This document shows positions 1 through 7,050 of a stretch of DNA of 64,000 nt, in pieces. The notes beneath the pieces were generated by a model. That model saw only the letters and a program-made list of their open reading frames with translations. It did no database searches and had not been told where the DNA came from. Made by a program: the position numbers and the translations under genes. Each line of letters starts with the position of its first letter. Position 1 is the first letter of the stretch. Source of the stretch: CALMEH01 sp964548225 (GTDB lineage: Bacteria; Acidobacteriota; Blastocatellia; Pyrinomonadales; Pyrinomonadaceae); the NCBI GenBank assembly GCA_964548225.1, contig CAZJQP010000001.1, positions 1 to 64,000 on the forward strand, written 5' to 3'.

Positions 1-53
1 CCATTAAAATAAATGTTCATTTCTGCCATTTACACAGTTTTTTTTACACCCTC

Positions 54-305
54 AAGTTGATGAACTATCACTGTAAGTTGATGAACTATCGCCGTAAGTT
101 GGTGAACTTACAGCGTTAATTGGCTAACTTACAGCGTTAATTCATCAGCTAACACAGATAATTTGCCAGCTTATGGCGTTAATTCATCAACTAACACCAA
201 TAGTTTGCTAACTTACGGCATTAATTCGTTACCTATTGCTGTAAGTAACCTAACTTACAAGATTATTTCTGCTAATTACGGCGTAAAAAGCCTTTTTGAC
301 AGCGT
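54..305. repeat. Degenerate tandem array, 21-bp period (array 1, 12 units)
   Basis: Twelve consecutive 21-bp units can be laid out without a gap from 54; the first eleven are clear and the last (285-305) is degraded. Each unit starts with a half-site of the form W-A-R-T-T-N-N and continues with its inverted counterpart, giving AGTT-N4-AACT dyads such as the 7-bp-arm inverted repeat at 94-111. A 7-bp linker of the type ACAGCGT follows and is itself roughly symmetric (TTAC-N3-GTAA across the unit junction). The array ends about 20 bp past the 3' end of the SpoIIM-like gene on the minus strand. One frame is open on the plus strand but I see no coding signature. Confidence 0.9.
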
Positions 306-325
306 ATTTTGTTTAATAATTATTG

Positions 326-1291
326 TTAGACGGCTTCTTTCGGCTGGTTTCTGCCGACTAAGCAAAGATATGAATACATTAAAATTCCCGTCAAGATGCC
401 GACACCGAATTTGACGCTTGCGGGAAGTGCGGAAGGCGAGATAAAACCTTCGATAATTCCGGCGATAAATAGCAAAATCGCGCAACCGATAACGATTTTG
501 GCGGCTTCCATTCCGGCTTTTTTTAAGGCTTGTCCGCGTGTTAAATCACCCGGATTTATTATCGAATAACCAATCATCATTCCTGCGCCGCCGGCAATGA
601 AAATACACGACAATTCAATTACGCCGTGTCCGACCATAAAAGTTACGAGGTCAAAACCAAACGCCGGATTCGTTGCATAACAAACGCCGAGAACGCCGCC
701 GATGCTCAAACCGTTTGAAACCAGAATAAAAATCGTGCCGATGCAAAAAAATGCGCCAAGCGCGAAAGCCATCAGCGCAACGCGGATGTTATTTGTCAAA
801 ATTTGCGTCGAACCGATTTGATTTGCATTGTTCAAACTTTCCCACCATTTTATATTTTCCTGTGCCATAAAACGTATTTCGCTGACACCGACGGCATCGG
901 CAAAATTTTGGTCGTAATAGCACAAAAGAAACGAAGCAACCGCAGGAATTATAAAAACCACAAATGCCAAAAACGAAAATTTCCAAGTTCGCCGAAACGC
1001 TTGTGGGAAATCTTTTGCGAAAAATTGCCAAATTAAATCGAAACCCTGATTTTCGGCGCGATAAATTTTTCCGTGAGCGCGAATAACCAAACTATTAAGA
1101 TAATTCAGAAGTTTTGGATCGCGTGTTTCGGCGCGGGCAATCGCCAAATCTGTTGCGGCGCGTCGGTAAAGCTCGCCGAATTCGCGCACTTCCGCCCGCG
1201 AAAGTCTGCGAAGCGAATTGCCTTGCAGATTTTCAAGCAATTCTTCGAGGCGTTGCCAATTATTTTTGCGCTCTTTGATAAATCGGCTCAT
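326..1291 (-). CDS. SpoIIM/DUF95-family integral membrane protein
   Basis: The 321-residue product resembles the stage II sporulation protein M (DUF95) family, which in non-sporulating bacteria is a conserved membrane protein of unknown function, often near RDD or MoxR/vWA genes. The first 100 residues are hydrophilic and helical. Hydrophobic segments follow at about 106-126, 170-195, 200-225, 228-250, 262-283 and 290-310. The segment around 215-240 has the family's polar, glycine-rich TM pattern (GHGVIELSCIFIAGGAG). The gene is divergent from the ABC exporter at 1417. Its 3' end abuts repeat array 1. No sporulation genes are visible, so a sporulation role should not be assumed. Confidence 0.85.
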   Translation of the reverse strand: MSRFIKERKNNWQRLEELLENLQGNSLRRLSRAEVREFGELYRRAATDLAIARAETRDPKLLNYLNSLVIRAHGKIYRAENQGFDLIWQFFAKDFPQAFRRTWKFSFLAFVVFIIPAVASFLLCYYDQNFADAVGVSEIRFMAQENIKWWESLNNANQIGSTQILTNNIRVALMAFALGAFFCIGTIFILVSNGLSIGGVLGVCYATNPAFGFDLVTFMVGHGVIELSCIFIAGGAGMMIGYSIINPGDLTRGQALKKAGMEAAKIVIGCAILLFIAGIIEGFISPSALPASVKFGVGILTGILMYSYLCLVGRNQPKEAV

Positions 1292-1379
1292 TTTAGGTTT
1301 TGGCTTTCGGCTTTCGGATTTTTGCGTCCAAAATCTTGAAAACCAAAATTATACTAGAAATTCTACGATTATACTTTGC

Positions 1380-1416
1380 TAATCCAAAATCCAAAATCTA
1401 AAATCTAAAATTACGA
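1380..1416 (+). repeat. AAAATCTAAAATC-type word repeat touching a start codon
   Basis: Five near-copies of an 8-9-bp phrase of the type AATCCAAA/AATCTAAA run into the ATG at 1417 and take the place of a Shine-Dalgarno site. The same kind of element precedes the starts at 24312, 52914, 53768, 58834, 60048 and 46044. Confidence 0.6.
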
Positions 1417-3276
1417 ATGTCCGAAGAAGCAAAAAATTTTCACGAAGAAGAAGCAATCAAAGAAACTTACGATTTTGGAGCCGGCAAACGTCTTTTGCGT
1501 TATCTCAAACCTTATTGGAAAACTGCCGTCGTTGCATTAATTTTGACGCTTTTGCTGAATGTTTTGGGAAGTCTTCAGCCGTGGTTCACGAAACACGCGG
1601 TTGACGATTATATTACGCCGCGCCAAACCGAAGGCTTGTGGCTTTTTGCGTTGGCGTTTTTCGGGTTGTTTCTTTTTCGGTTTTTGTTTTCGTATTTGCA
1701 GGAAGTTCTGCTTAATGTTGTCGGGCAAAAAGTGATGTTCGATTTGCGGACGGAAATTTATACGAAATTGCAATATCAGGAAATTGCTTATTACGACAAA
1801 AATCCGGTTGGGCGTGTGATTACTCGTCTGACGGGCGATGTTGATGCACTAAACGAACTTTTTACGTCGGGCGTGATTGATGTTTTGGGCGATTTGGTGA
1901 TTATTTTCGCCATCGTCGGAATGATGTTTTTTATGGATTGGCGGCTTGCACTCGTTTCGCTTGTTACCGTTCCGCTTCTTTTTGCCGCGACAAATTGGTT
2001 TCGTAAAAAAGCCCGCGTCGGCTTTGACAAAGTTCGCACACGCAACGCCAAACTCAACGCTTTTTTGCAGGAATATATTTCCGGCGCACAAACCGTCCAA
2101 CTTTTTAATGCCGAAACGAAAGCGCAGAAAAAATTTGACGAAATCAACGACGATTACCGCAACGCAAATATCGAAACGATTTATTATTACGCGATTTTTT
2201 ATCCGATGGTTGATTTTATCGGCATCGTCGGAGTCGCCGTTGTTCTTTGGTTTGGCGGTTATGAAATTCTCACCGGACTTTCGGCGAGCGGAACGGCTTT
2301 GACGATTGGAACAGTCATCGCTTTTGTGCAATATTCGGGTTTGCTTTTTCAGCCGATACGCGATTTATCCGATAAATTCAACGTCTTTCAAGCCGCAATC
2401 GTTGCTTCGCATCGAATTTTTCAACTGCTTGATTTAGAAATTACCGTTCAATCGCCTGAAAAGCCGAAACGCACAGGAAAATCAATCGGCAAAATCGAAT
2501 TTCAGAACGTTTGGTTTGCTTATAAAAAAGAAGATTGGGTTTTGAAAGACGTTTCTTTTACTGTAAATTCGGGCGAATCAATCGCGCTTGTCGGTCATAC
2601 AGGTTCTGGAAAAACGACTGTAACAAACTTGCTGATGCGTTTTTATGATGTGCAGAAAGGCAAGATTTTACTCGACGGCGTTGACGTGCGCGATTGGGAT
2701 TTGAAAGATTTGCGCGAAAATTTTGCGGTCGTTTTGCAAGACGTTTTTTTATTTTCAGGTTCGCTTGCCGATAACATAAAACTTGGAAACAAAGAAATTA
2801 CGGACGAAAAAATCGTCTGGGCGGCGAAAGAAGTTCATGCCGACGAATTTATCAGCGAATTGCCGGAAAAATATAATTCTGAAGTCAAAGAACGCGGAAG
2901 CGGTTTGTCTGTCGGACAAAAACAGCTTGTTTCGTTTGCGCGGGCGTTGGCGTTTGAGCCTTCGATTTTGGTTTTGGATGAAGCAACGAGTTCGATTGAC
3001 ACGGAAACCGAACAACTTATTCAACAAGCCGTCAATCGTGTGATGGAAGATAGAACTTCTCTGATTGTCGCGCACAGGCTTTCGACGATTCAGCGGTGCG
3101 ATAAAATTATGGTTTTTCATCACGGCGAACTGCGCGAAGCCGGAACACACAACGAACTTCTCGCCAATCGCGGACTTTATTGGCGGCTTTATCAGCTTCA
3201 ATATGTCGAAGATAAATTGCAAAATCCGCCGCAAAATGCGTCAAATCTCGGTTTGGAAAAAAGTTCTTTCGGGTAG
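1417..3276 (+). CDS. ABC exporter half-transporter (MdlB/YfiC-like), canonical ATPase site
   Basis: This 619-residue protein joins a six-helix type I exporter membrane domain (about residues 30-345) to a nucleotide-binding domain (about 365-600). Walker A is GHTGSGKT at 393-400, the signature is LSVGQ near 497, and Walker B is VLDEATSSID with catalytic Glu522, followed by the switch His in IVAHRLS. It belongs to the MsbA/MdlB lineage that exports lipids or drugs across the inner membrane. MdlB-type subunits often pair with an MdlA-type partner whose site is degenerate; the exporter at 35597-37405 fits that role although it is encoded about 34 kb away. The substrate cannot be read from sequence. 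Confidence 0.93.
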   Translation: MSEEAKNFHEEEAIKETYDFGAGKRLLRYLKPYWKTAVVALILTLLLNVLGSLQPWFTKHAVDDYITPRQTEGLWLFALAFFGLFLFRFLFSYLQEVLLNVVGQKVMFDLRTEIYTKLQYQEIAYYDKNPVGRVITRLTGDVDALNELFTSGVIDVLGDLVIIFAIVGMMFFMDWRLALVSLVTVPLLFAATNWFRKKARVGFDKVRTRNAKLNAFLQEYISGAQTVQLFNAETKAQKKFDEINDDYRNANIETIYYYAIFYPMVDFIGIVGVAVVLWFGGYEILTGLSASGTALTIGTVIAFVQYSGLLFQPIRDLSDKFNVFQAAIVASHRIFQLLDLEITVQSPEKPKRTGKSIGKIEFQNVWFAYKKEDWVLKDVSFTVNSGESIALVGHTGSGKTTVTNLLMRFYDVQKGKILLDGVDVRDWDLKDLRENFAVVLQDVFLFSGSLADNIKLGNKEITDEKIVWAAKEVHADEFISELPEKYNSEVKERGSGLSVGQKQLVSFARALAFEPSILVLDEATSSIDTETEQLIQQAVNRVMEDRTSLIVAHRLSTIQRCDKIMVFHHGELREAGTHNELLANRGLYWRLYQLQYVEDKLQNPPQNASNLGLEKSSFG

Positions 3277-3302
3277 AAGAATTTTTTATTTGCTACAAAT
3301 GA

Positions 3303-3352
3303 AAACAGACAAACACAGATGATTTAATCCAATTTCTTATCTGTGTTTATCT
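3303..3352. repeat. Word hairpin (ACACAGAT type)
   Basis: AAACACAGAT is followed after an 18-nt loop by ATCTGTGTTT, giving a 10-bp perfect stem between the ABC exporter and the sigma factor. It lacks a clear T-tract on either side, so it is listed as a repeat and not as a terminator. Confidence 0.55.
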
Positions 3353-3420
3353 GTAGATAAATTTTAACTTTTAACTTATATTCAAGCGAATTGTAGAATA
3401 ATTGGTAAAATTTGTTTATA

Positions 3421-4449
3421 ATGACTTCAACAAAAATGTCTGTCGAAAATGCACAACACGCCGAATTAATAGCCGCAAGCGATGCGGTGATGAGCGAAAT
3501 TTACGCGAAATGCTATGAAAATGCCCCGAATTTCGGCGTAAGCGAAGAAAGTTTTAAAAATTCGCTTCGCAAAACCGGCGGAAGATTTTTGAAAGCAAAT
3601 TCGGAAAACGCGGAAGTTTCCGCCGATGAATTGCACGAATTTTTGCGCGGACTTCAATCTGATGATTTGTTTATGGCGTTGGCTTGTTCGCAGGGCAATG
3701 AACGCGCTTGGTGGGAATTTGACCAACAACATCGCAATTATTTGGAAAGAGTTGCAAGGCATTTGGCAAGTTCGGAATTGAACGCTCAGGAAGTTGTTGA
3801 CACGGTTTATGTTGAACTTTACGGGACGCGCGTTGTTGACGGCGAACGAATTTCAAAGTTTGCGACTTATTCGGGGCGCGGTTCGATTCGCGGCTGGCTT
3901 CGCACCGTAATTTGGCATTCTTTGGTTGATTTGCATCGCGCTTCGCACGATGAAATTTCGCTTGATGAAATGACCGAAAATGTCGGCGAAAGTTATGTCC
4001 ACGCAAGTTTTTCGGAAGATGTGAAACTTGGCGGCGAAGACGAAATGATTGAAAAAATTGCCAAAGACCGCTATCGAAAAGCAACGCTGACTTCGATTGA
4101 GAATGCTTTTGGGAATTTGGACAACCACGAAAAATTGCTTTTGCTTTATTATCACGTCGAAAATTTAAAACTCCGCGAAATTGCGCGAATGGTCGAAAAT
4201 ACGGCTTCGCCGCTTCGAGATTGGTTTCAGCGTCGTTCGGCAACACGCGACCAAAATCCTGAAACGCGCATTCACGAATCTACAATTATGCGATGGTTGG
4301 AGAAAAGCTATTCAAAAGTTTTGAAAAAGTTTCGCACAGAACTCGTGCAAACTCATAACTTAAGCGAAGAAGAAATTGAGATTTGTATGGAACTCGCCAC
4401 GCAAGATTTGGCAAGTCCTAATCTTTATCGAAATTTGACGGCAACTTAA
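3421..4449 (+). CDS. Sigma-70-family RNA polymerase sigma factor with inserted region 4
   Basis: The 342-residue product has an N-terminal extension of about 90 residues, then region-2-like sequence (VARHLASSELNAQEVVDTVY and SGRGSIRGWLRTVIWHSLVD, with the tryptophans typical of the -10-binding helix) and region-4-like sequence (KLREIARMV, then ESTIMRWLEKSY). Roughly 30 residues separate the two helix-turn-helix halves in region 4, which is longer than in ordinary ECF sigma factors. I chose the ATG at 3421 over an upstream TTG at 3412; the upstream sequence has a TATAAT overlapping this ATG and no Shine-Dalgarno site. The zinc-finger gene at 4542 is the likely anti-sigma factor. Confidence 0.8.
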   Translation: MTSTKMSVENAQHAELIAASDAVMSEIYAKCYENAPNFGVSEESFKNSLRKTGGRFLKANSENAEVSADELHEFLRGLQSDDLFMALACSQGNERAWWEFDQQHRNYLERVARHLASSELNAQEVVDTVYVELYGTRVVDGERISKFATYSGRGSIRGWLRTVIWHSLVDLHRASHDEISLDEMTENVGESYVHASFSEDVKLGGEDEMIEKIAKDRYRKATLTSIENAFGNLDNHEKLLLLYYHVENLKLREIARMVENTASPLRDWFQRRSATRDQNPETRIHESTIMRWLEKSYSKVLKKFRTELVQTHNLSEEEIEICMELATQDLASPNLYRNLTAT

Positions 4450-4541
4450 ATCCCCAAATGCGCGTCTGAAAGAACTTTAAAATTTTTTTATGCAAATTAT
4501 AAGAGAACCTAACGTCAACAAAGCGGGAGGCTGGAATTAAA

Positions 4542-4946
4542 ATGGAAAATACGGGGAAAATGAATCCGCAAGAAATACAAATACAAGGTTTGGTTGACAA
4601 CTTTTTGAGAGCGCGGACAGCGAAAACAACAGAGCAAAATTGGCATCTCGACGAAGATACGCTTTCGGCATTTGTTGAAGGAAATCTGAATCGGCGCGAG
4701 GCTTCGCCAATTGTCAGTCATTTGGTTGATTGTTCTTTTTGCCGCAATGTAACGGCGGAATTAGTGAGGCTCGATATGGCTTTTGCGGGCGAAGAAGTTC
4801 GTGCAGTCGAAACGGAATCGGCACAACCGTCGAAGATTTCAGAAGTCCTAAATGGACTGTTGGCGCGAATTTTCGGCACAAACGATGCCGCTGTTTTCGC
4901 ACATCAGGAAGACGAAGACGAAGAAGAGAAAGAAAGTAAAAAGTAA
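4542..4946 (+). CDS. Putative zinc-binding anti-sigma factor (zf-HC2-like)
   Basis: This 134-residue protein carries the anti-sigma zinc signature: an LDEDTLSAFVEGNL segment followed by HLVDCSFC, that is His-x3-Cys-x2-Cys at about residues 66-73. In the zf-HC2/ZAS family this motif binds zinc and holds the cognate sigma factor. There is no membrane segment, and the C-terminus is strongly acidic (DEDEEEKE), so it would act in the cytoplasm. It lies 92 bp downstream of the sigma factor on the same strand, and a Shine-Dalgarno-like GGGAGG lies about 10 bp upstream of the ATG. A hairpin terminator closes the unit. The pairing is inferred from position and motif. Confidence 0.75.
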   Translation: MENTGKMNPQEIQIQGLVDNFLRARTAKTTEQNWHLDEDTLSAFVEGNLNRREASPIVSHLVDCSFCRNVTAELVRLDMAFAGEEVRAVETESAQPSKISEVLNGLLARIFGTNDAAVFAHQEDEDEEEKESKK

Positions 4947-4970
4947 AAAATAAAAAGGCAAAATTTAGGA

Positions 4971-5012
4971 AGCGTCTTGTTCTAATCACTATTTAGAGCA
5001 AGACGCTTTTTA
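4971..5012 (+). terminator. Rho-independent terminator after the sigma/anti-sigma pair
   Basis: AGCGTCTTG pairs with CAAGACGCT across a 19-nt loop whose ends also pair (TCTAA/TTAGA), and a run of Ts follows. Confidence 0.8.
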
Positions 5013-5055
5013 CTTTCGTATTTTTACTTTATAATTTAGAGTTACCAAATATTTT

Positions 5056-5712
5056 ATGGAAAACGCTTTAGATTTGTCGAATAACAGCCAAAAATGCTCG
5101 ATGGTTAATCACCATCTTACGGTTGAAAAAGTTGCTGAGGCAAAGTTGCCGACACAAATCGGGCATTTTAAGATTATTGGCTACCGTTCGTTAATCAGCG
5201 ATGAAGAATTTGTCGTTTTGACTAAGGGCGATATGCAGGCAGATGTGCCGACACTCGTGCGGATTCATTCGCAATGTTTGACCGGCGATGTTTTTGGTTC
5301 GATAAAGTGCGATTGCGGTCCGCAACTTCATAAAGCGATGGAATTAATTGAAAAAGAAGGGCGCGGTGCAATCGTTTATCAACAACAGGAAGGGCGCGGC
5401 ATCGGAATTATCAACAAAATTCGCGCTTACGCTCTGCAAGACGAAGGTGCGGACACGGTTGAAGCAAACGAAAAATTGGGTTTTGCGGTTGATGCGAGGC
5501 TTTATCAGCAATGCGCGGAAATTCTTTTCGATTTAGGACTTTGCAAAGTTCGCGTGATGTCGAATAATCCCGACAAAATTCGCGCTCTCGAAGAAGCCGG
5601 ACTGAAAATCATCGAGCGTGTGCCGATTGAAGTCGAATCCGAACAGCCCGCCGCGCATTATCTTAAAACGAAAAAAGAAAAACTCGGACATCTTTTGAAT
5701 GTTTCCGAATAA
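5056..5712 (+). CDS. ribA: GTP cyclohydrolase II
   Basis: This enzyme opens GTP to 2,5-diamino-6-ribosylamino-4(3H)-pyrimidinone phosphate, the first step of riboflavin synthesis. The 218-residue product is a stand-alone RibA without a DHBP synthase domain. The zinc ligands Cys74, Cys85 and Cys87 are present (C-x10-C-x-C), as are the catalytic region YQQQEGRGIGI, the downstream ADTVEANEKLGF and the C-terminal VRVMSNNPDK. About 25 leading residues precede the usual core. Upstream, TATAAT at 5030-5035 is a plausible -10 box. There is no clear Shine-Dalgarno site and no FMN riboswitch in the short leader. Other rib genes are absent from this window. Confidence 0.95.
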   Translation: MENALDLSNNSQKCSMVNHHLTVEKVAEAKLPTQIGHFKIIGYRSLISDEEFVVLTKGDMQADVPTLVRIHSQCLTGDVFGSIKCDCGPQLHKAMELIEKEGRGAIVYQQQEGRGIGIINKIRAYALQDEGADTVEANEKLGFAVDARLYQQCAEILFDLGLCKVRVMSNNPDKIRALEEAGLKIIERVPIEVESEQPAAHYLKTKKEKLGHLLNVSE

Positions 5713-5733
5713 TTATAATTGGAGTGATTTAGT

Positions 5734-6768
5734 ATGAAAAATTTTAGGTTTTTGCTGCATAATGCGGCATTTTTGTTTATTGCTCCGGCAATTTTGTTTT
5801 TGTCTTTTTCTTCTGTTTTTGCACAACAGGGAAACTCGATAAGCGGTTATGTTTTCGGATATGAGCGCGAGCCGATTTATGACGCTTTTGTCGAATTGCT
5901 GAATGAATTCGGACAGCCTGTTAAGCGGACACGAACTGAAAATTCCGGGCGTTTTGTCTTTTTCGGAATGCCGGCAGGACGTTTCAGCGTCCGTGTAACT
6001 GCTTACGGCACTGATTATGAAGAGCAGACGCAGGAAGTCGAAATTGTTAATTTTACCCGTGCGGCAGATTTGGCGGGAAATCAGCGCATATCGGGATATA
6101 GCAATGAACAACTCGATTTTAATTTAAGGTTGAGAAAAGGTCTTACGCCCGGCAAAACAGGCACGATTTTTGTTCAGGAAGTTCCCGATGCCGCGAAAAA
6201 ACTTTATCAGCAGGCAATCAGCGATTTAAACAATAAAAAGGACAAAGAAGGAATCGCAGGTTTGAAAGCCGCGATTGATGCGTTTCCTAAATATTTTGCC
6301 GCGTTGGAAAGATTGGGAAATGAATATGTCAGACTTAAATATTATGATGCGGCGCAATATCTTTTCAGTGCGGCATTGGAAGTCAATCCACGTGGTTACA
6401 GAAGTTGGTATGGTTTGGCGTATGCCTATCATTCGCTCAATAAATTTAACGACGCTTCATTTGCAATTGAGAAATCAATCGAAATTTTTCAAGGTTCGGC
6501 GGAAGCATATTTGTTGTCGGGAATCTTGAAACGAATGTCGAAAAAGTTTGAAGATGCCGAGAAACACTTGCTAAAAGCTAAAGAATTATCAAAAGAATCA
6601 ATGTCGGCAGTGCATTTTCAACTTGCTTTGCTTTACGGAAACGATATGAAGCGTTATGCAGATGCGGCGAAAGAATTAAAACTTTATCTGAAAGCTGAAC
6701 CTGATGCTCAGGATAAAGAAAAAATAGAAAGTTTAATTAAGACTTACGAAGAAAAAGCCAAAAAATAA
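5734..6768 (+). CDS. Secreted TPR protein with carboxypeptidase-regulatory-like domain
   Basis: The 344-residue product begins with a signal peptide ending near SSVFA-QQ (residue 30). A beta-sandwich of the carboxypeptidase regulatory-like type follows at about 35-115 (ISGYVFGYEREPIYDAFVEL, then SGRFVFFGMPAGRFSVRVTA). Several tetratricopeptide repeats fill about 150-340, for example ALERLGNEYVRLKYYDAAQY and YLLSGILKRMSKKFEDAEKH. The combination is common in Acidobacteriota envelopes and suggests a periplasmic scaffold; I do not recognise a specific function. GGAGTGAT 9 bp upstream supports the start. The gene follows ribA by 21 bp and ends before a terminator at 6797. Confidence 0.85.
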   Translation: MKNFRFLLHNAAFLFIAPAILFLSFSSVFAQQGNSISGYVFGYEREPIYDAFVELLNEFGQPVKRTRTENSGRFVFFGMPAGRFSVRVTAYGTDYEEQTQEVEIVNFTRAADLAGNQRISGYSNEQLDFNLRLRKGLTPGKTGTIFVQEVPDAAKKLYQQAISDLNNKKDKEGIAGLKAAIDAFPKYFAALERLGNEYVRLKYYDAAQYLFSAALEVNPRGYRSWYGLAYAYHSLNKFNDASFAIEKSIEIFQGSAEAYLLSGILKRMSKKFEDAEKHLLKAKELSKESMSAVHFQLALLYGNDMKRYADAAKELKLYLKAEPDAQDKEKIESLIKTYEEKAKK

Positions 6769-6796
6769 CGGTTTAATAAGAATTCAATCAGAGCGG

Positions 6797-6853
6797 AAAA
6801 GATGAGTGTCAGCGACCGGAAAATAGACCGAATCGTCGCCGCTCATCTTTTTT
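6797..6853 (+). terminator. Terminator downstream of the TPR protein
   Basis: AGATGAG pairs with CTCATCT and an inner GCGAC pairs with GTCGC around an A-rich loop; six Ts follow. From its end to 6998 I see no further gene. Confidence 0.7.
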
Positions 6854-6998
6854 ATTCGGAATTCGAGTAGAAGTCGGTGCTTGAGACTTCAAGACAAACA
6901 GCCGAAGACAAATTTCACCATCAGTTTATAACTTCGTTTGATAAAGGCAGTTTTACTTTTTATTATTGTTTGCCGATTTGCGCTATAATTCGCAAAAA

Positions 6999-7028
6999 AA
7001 AAGCCATCCGAAATTTCGGATGGCTTTT
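6999..7028. terminator. Bidirectional terminator
   Basis: AAAAGCCATCCGAAAT is followed directly by its reverse complement, giving a perfect palindrome with A and T tracts on its two sides. It lies 22 bp beyond the stop of the receptor gene on the minus strand and would end that transcript. Confidence 0.85.
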
Positions 7029-7050
7029 ATGTAATCAAAGATTATTAATC

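Noticed and set aside
54..305. CRISPR array
   Set aside because: No conserved repeat of 24-37 bp with unique spacers; the unit is 21 bp throughout, degenerate and internally symmetric, and there is no cas gene. The same applies to arrays 2 and 3.
163..414. Plus-strand 83-codon frame over array 1
   Set aside because: Half of it is the repeat and the rest is antisense to the SpoIIM-like gene; no recognisable protein.
326..1291. Evidence for sporulation from the SpoIIM-like gene
   Set aside because: The family is widespread in non-sporulating bacteria and no other sporulation gene is present.
5013..5055. FMN riboswitch upstream of ribA
   Set aside because: The leader between the promoter-like TATAAT and the ATG is about 20 bases, far too short.
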